Shown: one piece after another, positions 16,383 through 24,889 of the stretch
How positions within the stretch are numbered: the stretch's first letter is position 1
Layout: every line of letters starts with the position of its first letter
Source: Agromyces ramosus
GTDB lineage: Bacteria > Actinomycetota > Actinomycetes > Actinomycetales > Microbacteriaceae
Assembly: GCF_004216665.1 (NCBI RefSeq)
Contig: NZ_SGWY01000002.1
Span: forward strand, 1,056,350-1,120,349
Length of the DNA stretch: 64,000 nucleotides
Direction of reading: 5' to 3'
Made by a program: the position numbers and the translations under genes
The notes under the pieces: model-generated
Told to the model about the DNA's origin: nothing
The model's database searches: none
Seen by the model: only the letters and a program-made list of their open reading frames with translations

Positions 16383-16646
16383 TCAGCGGTCGTGGAAGTC
16401 GGGGTATCCCGGCCACTCCGTGGGGCCGTGCGAGCGCACGAACGCGTGGTGGACGCGCTCGCACGCGCCGCGGAGCGTGGTGCCCCAGCCGAGCAGGCGC
16501 CCGCCGAACTCGGCGCGGTAGCGCACCTCGCCGTCGACGCGCACGATGGTGACGGTGCCGTACTCGCGGCCCATGCTGTCGACGAGGCGCCAGCGCCCCG
16601 GTTCGGGCTCGGCCGCGGCGAGGATCGGGTGCCAGGTGGTGGCCAG
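16383..16646 (-). CDS. Small conserved-looking protein with a probable CTG start
   Basis: An in-frame reading from CTG at 16646, 5 nt after GGAAGGAG, gives 87 residues: LATTWHPILAAAEPEPGRWR, then LVDSMGREYGTVTIVRVDGE, VRYRAEFGGRLLGWGTTLRG and ACERVHHAFVRSHGPTEWPG. No ATG or GTG precedes the internal ATG at 16574, which would remove a well-formed first third and has no ribosome-binding site. The mix of beta strands and a WGTTLRGACERVH helix looks like a small cytosolic domain. Function is unknown. If CTG is not used, the protein is 63 residues. Confidence 0.55.
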   Translation of the reverse strand: MATTWHPILAAAEPEPGRWRLVDSMGREYGTVTIVRVDGEVRYRAEFGGRLLGWGTTLRGACERVHHAFVRSHGPTEWPGYPDFHDR

Positions 16647-16860
16647 TGCTGCTCCTTCCAGAGCGCCCCGGCCGACGTGCCTCCATCGTACGACCGGAGG
16701 GCGACGACGGCGCTCACAGCGAAGTCACAGCGGGGAGGCGTGAGATGCGGAACAGCGCGGCGCCGCCACTCGTTCTCTCCAGTGACGCCATGAGAACCCC
16801 CAGGGGTTCGCCGCGCGTGCGAGGCGCCGCAGCCAGCGTCGCCCACGAAGGAGGAACGAA

Positions 16861-17364
16861 GTGCCACAGGACTACCGCAGGACTCCCGAGTCGGTCGCCC
16901 GCCTGACCCCCCAGCAGTACCACGTCACGCAGGAGGACGGGACGGAGCCCGCGTTCCGCAACCAGTACTGGAACAACCACGAGCCCGGCATCTACGTCGA
17001 CGTGGTCTCCGGTCAGCCGCTCTTCGCGTCGACCGACAAGTACGACAGCCGCTCCGGATGGCCGAGCTTCACCCGGCCGATCGAGCCCGACGCCGTCACC
17101 GAGAAGGTCGACCGCTCGCTCTGGATGAAGCGCACCGAGGTGCGTTCGTCTGGCGCCGACAGCCACCTCGGCCACGTGTTCGACGACGGGCCGGTCGAGG
17201 CCGGCGGCCTGCGCTACTGCATGAACTCCGCGGCCATGCGATTCGTGCCCGCGTCGGAGCTCGAGGAGCAGGGCTACGGGCAGTACCGCTCGCTCTTCCC
17301 GGGCAGCGGGACCACGACCACGGATGCCGCGGGCGCGGCATCCGAGAAGGAGGACGCATCATGA
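16861..17364 (+). CDS. msrB: Peptide-methionine (R)-S-oxide reductase
   Basis: A 167-residue MsrB that reduces the R epimer of methionine sulfoxide in damaged proteins, using thioredoxin. The fold blocks are [31 protein letters not shown] and [14 protein letters not shown] with the catalytic Cys and the N-x-x-x-x-x-F loop. The structural zinc CxxC pairs of many MsrBs are absent ([13 protein letters not shown] where G-x-Y-x-C-x-x-C-G is usual), so this is a zinc-free form. The GTG start at 16861 is supported by AAGGAGG 6 nt upstream. Its stop overlaps the msrA start (ATGA). Confidence 0.93.
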   Translation: MPQDYRRTPESVARLTPQQYHVTQEDGTEPAFRNQYWNNHEPGIYVDVVSGQPLFASTDKYDSRSGWPSFTRPIEPDAVTEKVDRSLWMKRTEVRSSGADSHLGHVFDDGPVEAGGLRYCMNSAAMRFVPASELEEQGYGQYRSLFPGSGTTTTDAAGAASEKEDAS

Positions 17365-17906
17365 CCACCCCCGGCGCCATCACCACGATCCCGGGCACCG
17401 AGACCGCCGTGCTCGCAGGCGGCTGCTTCTGGGGCATGGAGGACCTGATCCGCAAGCGCCCCGGCGTTATCGACACGCGCGTCGGCTACACCGGCGGCGA
17501 CGTGCCGAACGCGACGTACCGCAACCACGGCACGCACGCCGAGGCCATCGAGATCGTCTTCGACCCCTCGAAGGAGTCGTATCGCGACCTGCTCGAGTTC
17601 TTCTTCCAGATCCACGACCCGTCGACGCGGAACCGCCAGGGCAACGACGTCGGGATGAGCTACCGCTCGGCGATCTTCCCGACGACTCCCGAGCAGGAGG
17701 TCGTCGCGTACGAGACGATCGCGGATGTCGACGCGTCGGGGCTCTGGCCGGGACCGGCGACCACCGAGGTCTCCCCCGCAGGTGACTTCTGGGAGGCGGA
17801 GCCCGAGCACCAGGACTACCTGGAGCGCATCCCGTGGGGGTACACCTGCCACTTCGTGCGGCCCGACTGGAAGCTGCCGAAGCGCGATGCGGAGCCCGCG
17901 GCGTAG
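17361..17906 (+). CDS. msrA: Peptide-methionine (S)-S-oxide reductase
   Basis: A 181-residue MsrA that repairs the S epimer of methionine sulfoxide. The signature [14 protein letters not shown] holds the catalytic Cys. [31 protein letters not shown] and [19 protein letters not shown] follow, all standard. A further Cys near the C terminus ([11 protein letters not shown]) may act in resolution. It is translationally coupled to msrB through a 4-bp overlap, so both epimers are handled from one transcript. That transcript ends at a strong hairpin. Confidence 0.94.
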   Translation: MTTPGAITTIPGTETAVLAGGCFWGMEDLIRKRPGVIDTRVGYTGGDVPNATYRNHGTHAEAIEIVFDPSKESYRDLLEFFFQIHDPSTRNRQGNDVGMSYRSAIFPTTPEQEVVAYETIADVDASGLWPGPATTEVSPAGDFWEAEPEHQDYLERIPWGYTCHFVRPDWKLPKRDAEPAA

Positions 17907-17921
17907 TCGCGGCTCGCGCAC

Positions 17922-17957
17922 GACGGCCCCGGCGGGCGAAGGTCCGCCGGGGCCGTC
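17922..17957 (+). terminator. Terminator of msrB-msrA
   Basis: A perfect 14-bp stem (GACGGCCCCGGCGG with CCGCCGGGGCCGTC) and 8-nt loop. It also suits the convergent methyltransferase gene. Confidence 0.7.
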
Positions 17958-18011
17958 AGCGTCCGGCCGCCGGGCCCGTGGACTCGTCCCGAGGTGACGG
18001 CCGCAGGAGGT

Positions 18012-18815
18012 TCAGCGGCTGACGAGCCCGCGCACGGTCCAGGCCCGCGCGACGAGGTCGATCGAGCCGTCGGGGCCGGTCGGCACGAGCTCGCGCAGCC
18101 GCTCGCGCAGGCGGTCCCTGGCCGGCTCGTCGAGCGACATGGCGTAGGCCGGGGCGACCCCCTGCCCGCCGAGGAACGGCGACCAGTACTCATCGAAGTC
18201 GGCGAACCTCGTCGGGACCTCGACGGAGCCCGCCTCCGCGTCGACGAGCCCGGCGCTCGCGAAGCGCCAGGTGAGGCCCTCGGGCGTGAAGTCGTCGAAC
18301 CGCGTGCCCTCGTCGAGCGCGGCGGCGGCGGGGTCGAGCTCGACCGCAGCCCGCCAGAACCAGCGCATGAGCTCCATCCGGTCGGCGTAGTCCCAGACGT
18401 AGCCCGCGACCACGCCGCCGTCCACGGCGACGCGCGACATCTCGGCGAGCGCCGTGTCCACGTCGTGCACGAAGTTCAGTACGAGACCAGACACCACGGC
18501 GTCGGCGGACTCGTCGTCGAGCGGCAGAGCCGAGGCATCCGCTCGGTGGAACGTGACCCGGTTGCCGAGGTCCGCGACCGCCGTCTCGAGGAAGCCCTCC
18601 GACGGCTCGACACCGTCGACCGAGGCCGGCGTGCAGGTGTCGAGGATCGCCGCGCTCAGCGCACCGGTGCCGCAGCCGACATCCAACCAGCGCAGCCCAG
18701 GGGGCTGGCGCAGCCACTCGAGGAAGCGCGGCGCGACCTCGCGGCTCCATCGGCCGACGTATCGCTCGTAGGCCCGGCCCTGCTCCCACGTGTCGGGCAC
18801 GTGTCGTTGAGGCAT
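18012..18815 (-). CDS. Class I SAM-dependent methyltransferase
   Basis: A 267-residue Rossmann-fold methyltransferase (Methyltransf_11-like). The SAM site is LRWLDVGCGTGALSAAIL (motif I), followed by SVDGVEPSEGFLETA (acidic loop), VTFHRADASALPLDDESADA (motif II) and VVSGLVLNFVHDVDTALAEM (motif III). The acceptor is unknown. The ATG at 18815 is chosen over a TTG at 18821 because a TACCGT box lies 5 nt upstream of it. It is a single gene, cytosolic. Confidence 0.88.
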   Translation of the reverse strand: MPQRHVPDTWEQGRAYERYVGRWSREVAPRFLEWLRQPPGLRWLDVGCGTGALSAAILDTCTPASVDGVEPSEGFLETAVADLGNRVTFHRADASALPLDDESADAVVSGLVLNFVHDVDTALAEMSRVAVDGGVVAGYVWDYADRMELMRWFWRAAVELDPAAAALDEGTRFDDFTPEGLTWRFASAGLVDAEAGSVEVPTRFADFDEYWSPFLGGQGVAPAYAMSLDEPARDRLRERLRELVPTGPDGSIDLVARAWTVRGLVSR

Positions 18816-18847
18816 GCTCAACGGTACCGCGTGTCGGTCGATCCGTC

Positions 18848-19642
18848 TCAGGCGGGGACGCCGAGCTCCTCGAGGGCGTCCTGCACGATCGTCAGGCCCT
18901 CGAGGCCAGGCATCCCGCTGATGCTCTCGTCGACCTTGCGGGCCGCGCGCCGACCCTCCGTCCCGCTCATGAGATGCGTCATGACGTGGCGCACGTCGTC
19001 GGTCGAGTTGATGCTCGAGCCGACGGGCGCCCAGAACCGGCTGAGCGCGAACCTCGTGACCTTCTGCGCCTTCGTGCTCGCCGCGAGCCGCTCACGCGCC
19101 TGCGACGTGTAGAAGGCCACGTGCCTGGCCTCCTGCTTCGCGATGCGGCGCAGGAGTTCGGCCAGCACCGGATGCTCCTCCAGCTCGGCCATGCGCTGGT
19201 AGGCCGTGATCGCCGACCACTCGTTCGCGGCTCCCCACGACATGTGCACGGCGACGAAGTCGGCGCCGACGAGCGAGCCGAGCACGGACTGCTTGATCGG
19301 GTCGAGCCGGTCCTTCCAGCCGAGCTTTAGTCGGCTCGCCCTGAGCACGTCGTAGTCGACGGTGATGTCGTGCATCGCGAGCACCGCGGCGAGCGCTTCG
19401 CCGTGCCAGAACTCCTCGCGGTTCCACATGGTCATGAAGGCGCTGACGTCGGGCTCGCGATGCGACGGCGTCGTCAGGAGGTCGCGGGTGTAGCAGACCG
19501 TGTGGTACTCGACGTCGGCCATGTACCGAAGCGTGCGGAGCGACCGCTCGGGCAGCGGATGCGCTCGGAAGTCCTCGAGGTCGAGGTCGTCCCAGCGCAC
19601 GCCGACCGAGGTCGCGGTGTACCTGTCGATGTCGAACGCCAC
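18848..19642 (-). CDS. Ferritin-like diiron domain protein
   Basis: A 264-residue all-helical protein of the ferritin-like superfamily. Two E-x-x-H pairs on separate helices (REEFWHGE and KQEARHVAFY), plus acids in MADVEYHTVCY and NEWSAITAYQRMAE, give the ligand set of a carboxylate-bridged diiron centre. Members include acyl-ACP desaturase-like and p-aminobenzoate oxygenase-like enzymes; the substrate here is unknown. The start is GTG at 19642 after GGAAGGGGCAGG. It lies 29 bp downstream of a diverged paralogue on the same strand, probably as one transcript. Confidence 0.75.
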   Translation of the reverse strand: MAFDIDRYTATSVGVRWDDLDLEDFRAHPLPERSLRTLRYMADVEYHTVCYTRDLLTTPSHREPDVSAFMTMWNREEFWHGEALAAVLAMHDITVDYDVLRASRLKLGWKDRLDPIKQSVLGSLVGADFVAVHMSWGAANEWSAITAYQRMAELEEHPVLAELLRRIAKQEARHVAFYTSQARERLAASTKAQKVTRFALSRFWAPVGSSINSTDDVRHVMTHLMSGTEGRRAARKVDESISGMPGLEGLTIVQDALEELGVPA

Positions 19643-19671
19643 GCCTGCCCCTTCCCGCCCGCTCCATGTAA

Positions 19672-20538
19672 TCAGGCCGCGGATCGGCCGGCGAGCCCTC
19701 GCCGGACGATCGCGGCCGTGCGGGCGTCCATCCCGGGCAGCGCCGCGATGCCGCGTTCGAGGTCGGCCGCGCGCGCGTGCCCCTCCGGGCCGCCGAAGGC
19801 GAATCGCGAGAACCCGGCGCGCTGCTCGGCCGTGAGCGCGGCGCCGCCGAGCGGCCACGCGGTCCGGCGGAGCTCACGGCGCGCAAGCCGCGCGGCACGC
19901 GGCGACGTCGTCAGCCGGCGCCTCGCCTCCTCGTCGAAGAACCGCGCGTGCCGGCCCTTCACGGCGACGATCCGCCCGACCGCCGCATCGAGCGCCGCGC
20001 TCGTGGACGATTCGGCCACCCTCGCGTAGGCCGCCCCGAGCGCACGGTCGTCGACGAGGCCGACCGTCATGTGCGCCCCGACGACCGCCCACCCCTGCGT
20101 GATCCCGGCGAACGCGCGCCGCACGGGTCCACGACCTGCGGATGCCGCAGCGCCCGGCGCCGCGGTTCCGGTTCGGGGCGGCGACCCACGGCCCTCCGCG
20201 CCGACGCCCGGGCCGGCACCCGCCCCGGCGCTCGCGTCGACGATCGCGCGGAGCGCGTCCGCGATCCAGAACTTCTCGAACGCCCACGTCACGAGGAACG
20301 CGGTGACGCGGGCGTCCTTGTGCGTGTTCGTGACGAGCACGTTGCGCAGGTGCGCCATCGTGGCGCCTTCCAGTACGGCCAGCGTGTCCAGCACGGCGAC
20401 CACGTCGGGCGCGAGCGGCGCCGCGGCGACGGCCTCGAGGTCGAGGTCGTCGCGCAGGCTGCCGTGCGCGCTTCGTGCGAACGCCCGCACGTCGAACTCC
20501 GCCGGTTCGGCGGGCCCGGACGACGGGGAGCGCGTCAT
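19672..20538 (-). CDS. Degenerate paralogue of the ferritin-like protein
   Basis: A 288-residue protein that aligns with its downstream neighbour over most of the fold: TWAFEKFWIADALRAI against MWNREEFWHGEALAAV, and RIVAVKGRHARFFDEEARRR against RIAKQEARHVAFYTSQARER. In both ligand motifs the Glu is now Lys, and the first His is Ile, so a diiron site cannot form as in the neighbour. A Gly/Ala/Pro-rich insert of about 40 residues interrupts the middle. It may be a regulatory or structural partner of the active copy. TAGCCT lies 6 nt before the ATG. Confidence 0.65.
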   Translation of the reverse strand: MTRSPSSGPAEPAEFDVRAFARSAHGSLRDDLDLEAVAAAPLAPDVVAVLDTLAVLEGATMAHLRNVLVTNTHKDARVTAFLVTWAFEKFWIADALRAIVDASAGAGAGPGVGAEGRGSPPRTGTAAPGAAASAGRGPVRRAFAGITQGWAVVGAHMTVGLVDDRALGAAYARVAESSTSAALDAAVGRIVAVKGRHARFFDEEARRRLTTSPRAARLARRELRRTAWPLGGAALTAEQRAGFSRFAFGGPEGHARAADLERGIAALPGMDARTAAIVRRGLAGRSAA

Positions 20539-20667
20539 AGGCCGAGGCTACGTGGTCGGGCTTCGGCGTGCCAGTTCGGTCCGCTCTGGCGTGGCGTCGG
20601 CGAATCGGCGTATCCTGCGCCTTGGCGAGGCGGGTTTCGTCGACGCCTGATCAAGGGAGGGCGAACG

Positions 20668-21402
20668 ATGACGGATGCGACGACGAAGCCGACGATCGTG
20701 CTGGTGCACGGCGCGTGGGCCGACGGCTCGAGCTGGGATGCCGTGACGAGGGAGCTGCAGGCGCAGGGCTTCACGGTGCTGGTTCCACCGAATCTCCTGC
20801 GGGGACTCACCGACGACGCCGCGTACGTCGCGTCGTTCCTCGCGCAGCGCACGAGCGGGCCGGTCGTGCTCGTCGGGCACTCGTACGGCGGCGCGGTCAT
20901 CACCAACGCCGCGGCATCCGGCGGCGACGTGCGCGCGCTCGTCTACGTGAACGCGTTCATGCCCGACGAGGCCGAGACCGTGCTCCAGATCCTCGAGGGT
21001 TCGGGCTCGGCGCTGGCCGTGGCCGACCCCACCACCGTCTTCGACATCGCCGGCTACCCGGGCGCACCCGAGGGCGCGGCTGAGGTCTTCCTGAAGCCCG
21101 AGGTCGTGCACGCGTCGTTCGCGCAGGACCTTCCCGAGGCGGACCGGTGGACGATCGTCGCCAGCCAGCGTCCCGCGTCGCTCGTGGCGAACGTCACGCC
21201 GTCGGGCGCGCCCGCGTGGAAGACGATCCCGAGCTGGGCCGTCATCGGCACCGACGACCGGGTCATCCCGGTCGCGGTGCTGCGTCGCATGGCCGAGCGG
21301 GCCGGGTCGACCGTGAGTGAACTCGAGGCGTCGCACGTCTCGATGGTGTCGCACCCCGATGCCGCGGTCGCGGCGATCCTGGCGGCCGTCGCCTCGATCT
21401 GA
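20668..21402 (+). CDS. Alpha/beta hydrolase
   Basis: The 244-residue alpha/beta hydrolase shows the oxyanion loop VLVHGAWADGSSWDAV, the nucleophile elbow VVLVGHSYGGAVI with Ser, an acid candidate in WAVIGTDDRVIP and a late His in LEASHVSMVSHP, so the triad is complete. It resembles the EstC/methyl-ketone-esterase-like hydrolases found widely in actinobacteria; the substrate cannot be read. The start follows AGGGAGGG. It is cytosolic (no signal peptide). Downstream is a strong hairpin shared with the facing SHOCT gene. Confidence 0.88.
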   Translation: MTDATTKPTIVLVHGAWADGSSWDAVTRELQAQGFTVLVPPNLLRGLTDDAAYVASFLAQRTSGPVVLVGHSYGGAVITNAAASGGDVRALVYVNAFMPDEAETVLQILEGSGSALAVADPTTVFDIAGYPGAPEGAAEVFLKPEVVHASFAQDLPEADRWTIVASQRPASLVANVTPSGAPAWKTIPSWAVIGTDDRVIPVAVLRRMAERAGSTVSELEASHVSMVSHPDAAVAAILAAVASI

Positions 21403-21407
21403 CGGAT

Positions 21408-21442
21408 CGTGCCCCGGCGGTGTCGGGCTCCGCCGGGGCACG
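21408..21442. terminator. Bidirectional terminator
   Basis: CGTGCCCCGGCGG and CCGCCGGGGCACG form a 13-bp stem with a 9-nt loop between convergent genes. Confidence 0.7.
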
Positions 21443-21469
21443 TGCGCGTCGCTGCGCGTCGGCGACGCC

Positions 21470-21865
21470 TCAGAACCTGCTGCCGAGCGCCTTCGCCTTG
21501 AGCGCCTCGAACTCGCCGTCGCTGATGACCCCCTGGTCGCGCAGTGCCTGCGCCTTCGCGATCTCCTCGGACGGGCTCGCGAACGACACCGCCCGCACCT
21601 CGTCGTCGGAGTACTCGACGATGTCGGGGCGCCGGCCTGCCGAGCGCTCCGCCATGCCCTTGCCGCGCGCGATGAGGTACACGATCGCCGTGAGCCAGGG
21701 CACGAAGACGAGGAAGATGACCCACACCGCCTTCAGCCATCCGTTCAGCGTGTGGTCGCGGAAGATGTCGATGAGGACGTAGACGAGCACGAACAGATAG
21801 GCCACATAGGCGAAGATCCAGAAGAAGAACCAGAAGATGTCCCAGACGTTGCCGATGAAGTTCAC
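21470..21865 (-). CDS. SHOCT-domain membrane protein (PLDc_N type), copy 1
   Basis: A 131-residue protein. Two membrane helices (WDIFWFFFWIFAYVAYLFVL and a second from about residue 45) flank IDIFRDHTLNGWLKAVWVIF, the PLDc_N-like signature. After the LIARGKGMAER exit comes a linker and a C-terminal SHOCT motif (IAKAQALRDQGVISDGEFEA). SHOCT is a short oligomerisation helix pair; the family may tether complexes at the membrane, but no enzymatic role is known. A close paralogue starts at 24.89 kb and a third SHOCT protein at 25.75 kb. Confidence 0.85.
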   Translation of the reverse strand: MNFIGNVWDIFWFFFWIFAYVAYLFVLVYVLIDIFRDHTLNGWLKAVWVIFLVFVPWLTAIVYLIARGKGMAERSAGRRPDIVEYSDDEVRAVSFASPSEEIAKAQALRDQGVISDGEFEALKAKALGSRF

Positions 21866-22031
21866 CGCACGCCCCCTTCGAGGTCGGATGCCGCGTCGCG
21901 TGTCGCGGTCGCGTGTCGCTCAACATACTCCTCGTGGCGCCCGCTTCGCTCTCGTCGACACGGATGATCCGGGGATCCCACTTCGGGGGGCACGCGCCGC
22001 GCGTCCTATTGAGCCGGGCACGCCCCGACAA

Positions 22032-22037
22032 TAGGCT
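22032..22037 (+). promoter_or_regulatory. Leaderless -10 of the LAL regulator
   Basis: TAGGCT ends 6 nt before the GTG at 22044 and fixes that GTG as the start. Confidence 0.55.
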
Positions 22038-22043
22038 TCGAGC

Positions 22044-24296
22044 GTGTTCGAGGAAGCTCCGGGGTCCCTCACGCCGGGGGTCGAGCTGGATCAACTCCTG
22101 CTCGACGCCAAGCTGTCAGTCCCGGAGCCACCGGCCCGAGGCTCCGTCAGTCGAGCCCGGCTCATCGCATCGGCACGGTCGAGCGGCCGCCGCGTGGTGG
22201 GCGTGACGGCGCCGGCGGGGTACGGGAAGTCGACGCTCCTGGCCGAGTGGGCGCACTCGGAGGAACGTCCGGTCGCGTGGGTGTCGCTCGACCGCTTCGA
22301 CGACGATCCTGCTGCGCTCCTCGCCCTCCTGGCGTCGGCCTACGCGAGCATCGCGCCCGGCATGGACCACCTCGCGGTCGACGTGCGCGGTCACGGCGTC
22401 TCGGCGCTGGGTCGCGCGGCGCCGCTGCTGGCAAGCGCGCTCAGGGCCGGCTCCGCGCCGTTCGTCCTCATGCTCGACGACCTCCACGAGATACGCTCCC
22501 CCGCGTGCCACGACGTGCTCGGGGTGGTGCTCGCCGGGATCCCGCGGGGATCCCAGCTGGTGGCGGCGAGCCGCGGCGAGCAACCGCACCTGCCGCGCCT
22601 CCGCGCCTCGGGAGACACGTTCGAGATCACCGCGACCGAGCTCGCGATCGATGCCGCGGGTGCCAGCCGGATCTTCGCCGAGGCGCAGGTTCCGCTCAGC
22701 CCTGACGACGCGGTCGTGGTCGTCGAGCGCACCGAGGGGTGGCCCGTCGGGGTGTTCCTCGCCGCCGCCATCGCGCGCGACGGCGGCGGCGACGCGCCGG
22801 CGGTGTCCGGCGACGACCGCTACGTGGCCGATTACCTCTACCGGGAATCGCTCGCCAAGCTCCCCGAGCACCAGCAGCGATTCCTGCGCCGCACGGCCGT
22901 GCTCGACACGTTCTCCGCGACGCTCTGCGACGCCGTGCTCGACAGCGTCGACGCGCAGGACGTGCTGCGCGAGCTGGAGGCATCCGACGTCTTCCTGGTC
23001 CCCCTCGACCGACGTCGCGAGTGGTTCCGGTACCACGCCCTCTTCCGCGAGTTCCTGCTCGGAGAACTCAGGCGCGTCGAGCCCGAGGCGATCGTCGACC
23101 TGCACCTCGCCGCGGCCGCCTGGTTCGAGGAGCACGGCTCTCCCGCCATGGCGATCGAGCACCTGCTCGACAACTCGACGAAGCGCACGCGAGCGACGCA
23201 CCTCGTGGCATCCGTCGCGCTCATGACGTACCAGACCGGTCAGCTCACGACCGTGCAGCGATGGTTCGCCGAGCTCGGGGACTCCGCGATCGAGGCGTAC
23301 CCGCCGCTCGCCGTGCTCGCGGGCTGGATCTCCGCACTGACCGGGCAGGTCAACGAGGCCGATCGATGGGCGGCCCTGCTGGATGCTGCATCCTACGACC
23401 GTCGGCCCAACGACGGGTCCGCATCGTTCGCCTCCGCGCGAGCGATGCTCCGATCGGTCATGTGCGCCGACGGCCCCGAACGGGCGATGGCCGATGCCGA
23501 GTTCGCGATCGCCGCGGAGCCGACCTGGAGCCCGTGGCGCGACCAGGCGCTCGTGCTGCTCGGCGAGGCGAAGCTGCTCAGCGGTGACGCGGCGGGGGCG
23601 GAGGCCGCGTTCCTCGAGTGCTCCGCGAGCGCCGGCGCGCGGGACAACACCGACGTGCTGATCGTCAGCGAGTCGGAGCTCGCCGTGCTGGCGATGGATC
23701 ACGGCCGATGGGATGAGGGGGCCGACCACGTGCACGCGGCACTGGGCGCGATCGAGCGGCGGCGCATGCACGACTACGCGACGGCGGTGCTCGCCTTCGC
23801 CGAAGCGGCCCGCCTCGCCATGCATCGCGGTGACCTCGATGACGTGCATCGGCAGCTGACCCGAGCCATGCGCGCGCGGCCGATGTGCACCTCCGCGATC
23901 CCGTACCTCGCAGTGCGGGTCCGCCTGCAGCTCGCAAGGGTCTTCTGGGCCCTCAACGACCACGCGACGGCACGGCACCTGCTGCGCGAGGTCGACGACA
24001 TCCTGCTGCACCGGCCCGCACTCGGAGCGCTGGTCGACGAGGTATCGGACTTCCGCCGGTTCGTCTCGTCGACGGAGCAGCCCGGAGCGACGAGCGGCCC
24101 TCCCCTCACGCCGGCCGAGCTTCGCCTGCTCCCCTACCTGCAGACGCACCTGTCGATCCGCGAGATCGGCGAGCGGCTCTTCATCTCACGGAACACCGTG
24201 AGCTCGGAGGTCGGATCGATCTACCGCAAGCTCGGAGTGTCGGCGCGCAGCGAGGCGGTCGAGCGGGCAATGGCGATGGGCCTGCTGGGCGCCTAG
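22044..24296 (+). CDS. Large ATP-binding LuxR-family (LAL/MalT-like) regulator
   Basis: The 750-residue protein has a Walker A motif (VVGVTAPAGYGKSTLLAEWA) near residue 60, a Walker B-like VLMLDDLHEI, a winged-helix/arm region and TPR-like helices in the middle, and a C-terminal LuxR HTH (LTPAELRLLPYLQTHLSIRE, then RLFISRNTVSSEVGSIYRKL). This is the STAND-type LAL architecture of MalT: ATP binding plus a ligand in the TPR part permits oligomerisation and activation. The target is unknown. The surrounding SHOCT/CMD/sulfatase genes are candidates. Its 3' end overlaps the facing CMD-like gene by 4 bp. Confidence 0.9.
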   Translation: MFEEAPGSLTPGVELDQLLLDAKLSVPEPPARGSVSRARLIASARSSGRRVVGVTAPAGYGKSTLLAEWAHSEERPVAWVSLDRFDDDPAALLALLASAYASIAPGMDHLAVDVRGHGVSALGRAAPLLASALRAGSAPFVLMLDDLHEIRSPACHDVLGVVLAGIPRGSQLVAASRGEQPHLPRLRASGDTFEITATELAIDAAGASRIFAEAQVPLSPDDAVVVVERTEGWPVGVFLAAAIARDGGGDAPAVSGDDRYVADYLYRESLAKLPEHQQRFLRRTAVLDTFSATLCDAVLDSVDAQDVLRELEASDVFLVPLDRRREWFRYHALFREFLLGELRRVEPEAIVDLHLAAAAWFEEHGSPAMAIEHLLDNSTKRTRATHLVASVALMTYQTGQLTTVQRWFAELGDSAIEAYPPLAVLAGWISALTGQVNEADRWAALLDAASYDRRPNDGSASFASARAMLRSVMCADGPERAMADAEFAIAAEPTWSPWRDQALVLLGEAKLLSGDAAGAEAAFLECSASAGARDNTDVLIVSESELAVLAMDHGRWDEGADHVHAALGAIERRRMHDYATAVLAFAEAARLAMHRGDLDDVHRQLTRAMRARPMCTSAIPYLAVRVRLQLARVFWALNDHATARHLLREVDDILLHRPALGALVDEVSDFRRFVSSTEQPGATSGPPLTPAELRLLPYLQTHLSIREIGERLFISRNTVSSEVGSIYRKLGVSARSEAVERAMAMGLLGA

Positions 24297-24643
24297 TCGC
24301 GTGGGGCGCCCGCGGACTGGTCGAGCACCTCGTCGAGGTCGTAGCCGAGGGCCATCGCGACCTTCGGTGCGGCGGCCACCACCCGGGGCAGCCCGACCAC
24401 CGGGATGATGCCGACCAGCACGTCGACGATCTCCGACGGCGTGGCGCCGGCGCTCACCGCGGCATCCGCCTGCGAACCGAAGGACGGCTCGGCCCCGCCG
24501 ACCGCGACCAACGCGGCCACCCGGGCGAGCGCCAACGACTTGGGGTCGAGTGACTCCGCGCCGACGCCCAGGACGCCGAGGTCGTCCTCCGCGAGCCGCT
24601 CATCGTTGATGGCCAGTCGCCGGAGCCGGTCGGTGTAGTCCAC
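24293..24643 (-). CDS. Carboxymuconolactone decarboxylase-like protein, copy 1
   Basis: A 116-residue helical protein resembling the CMD family: LDPKSLALARVAALVAVGGA followed by SQADAAVSAGATPSEIVDVL and GIIPVVGLPRVVAAA, the usual helix order. The CxxC/His peroxidatic set of AhpD-like members is absent, so peroxidase activity is unlikely. The GTG start at 24643 follows a strong GAGGGAGGGGG. A similar protein of equal size sits beyond the sulfatase at 28.77 kb, which suggests a shared role in this cluster. Confidence 0.75.
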   Translation of the reverse strand: MDYTDRLRRLAINDERLAEDDLGVLGVGAESLDPKSLALARVAALVAVGGAEPSFGSQADAAVSAGATPSEIVDVLVGIIPVVGLPRVVAAAPKVAMALGYDLDEVLDQSAGAPRD

Positions 24644-24833
24644 GGTGACCCCCCTCCCTCACCTCGGTCGGATGCTACGTCCAAGTGCAGCCTCCGACGA
24701 CCCGAGGCGCATCATGCAGATCGGATGATTCGGCGTGCGCCGTGCCTCCACGCCGCCGACCCGAGCACACGGCGGCGTGAATGCGCACCCCGCTTCATGC
24801 CATCTGCGTGATGCGAGGCCGGATGCCGCGGCA

Positions 24834-24839
24834 TAGCGT
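24834..24839 (+). promoter_or_regulatory. -10 upstream of the SHOCT copy 2 operon
   Basis: TAGCGT lies 8 nt before an ATG at 24848 that opens a nine-codon upstream ORF. Confidence 0.5.
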
Positions 24840-24847
24840 CGGGACAG

Positions 24848-24877
24848 ATGCCGGCAGAGACCGGCCACTCGACATGA
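24848..24877 (+). CDS. Nine-codon upstream ORF (leader peptide candidate)
   Basis: ATG at 24848 reads MPAETGHST and stops at TGA 24877, 12 nt before the ATG of the SHOCT gene. The TAGCGT box places it at the 5' end of the transcript. The GAAAGG ribosome site of the SHOCT gene overlaps its stop, so translation of one could couple to the other. The peptide itself has no recognised role. Confidence 0.35.
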   Translation: MPAETGHST

Positions 24878-24889
24878 AAGGCCGTGGTC

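Noticed and set aside
20668..21402. Haloalkane dehalogenase or epoxide hydrolase assignment for the alpha/beta hydrolase
   Set aside because: Ser is the nucleophile (GHSYGG), not Asp.
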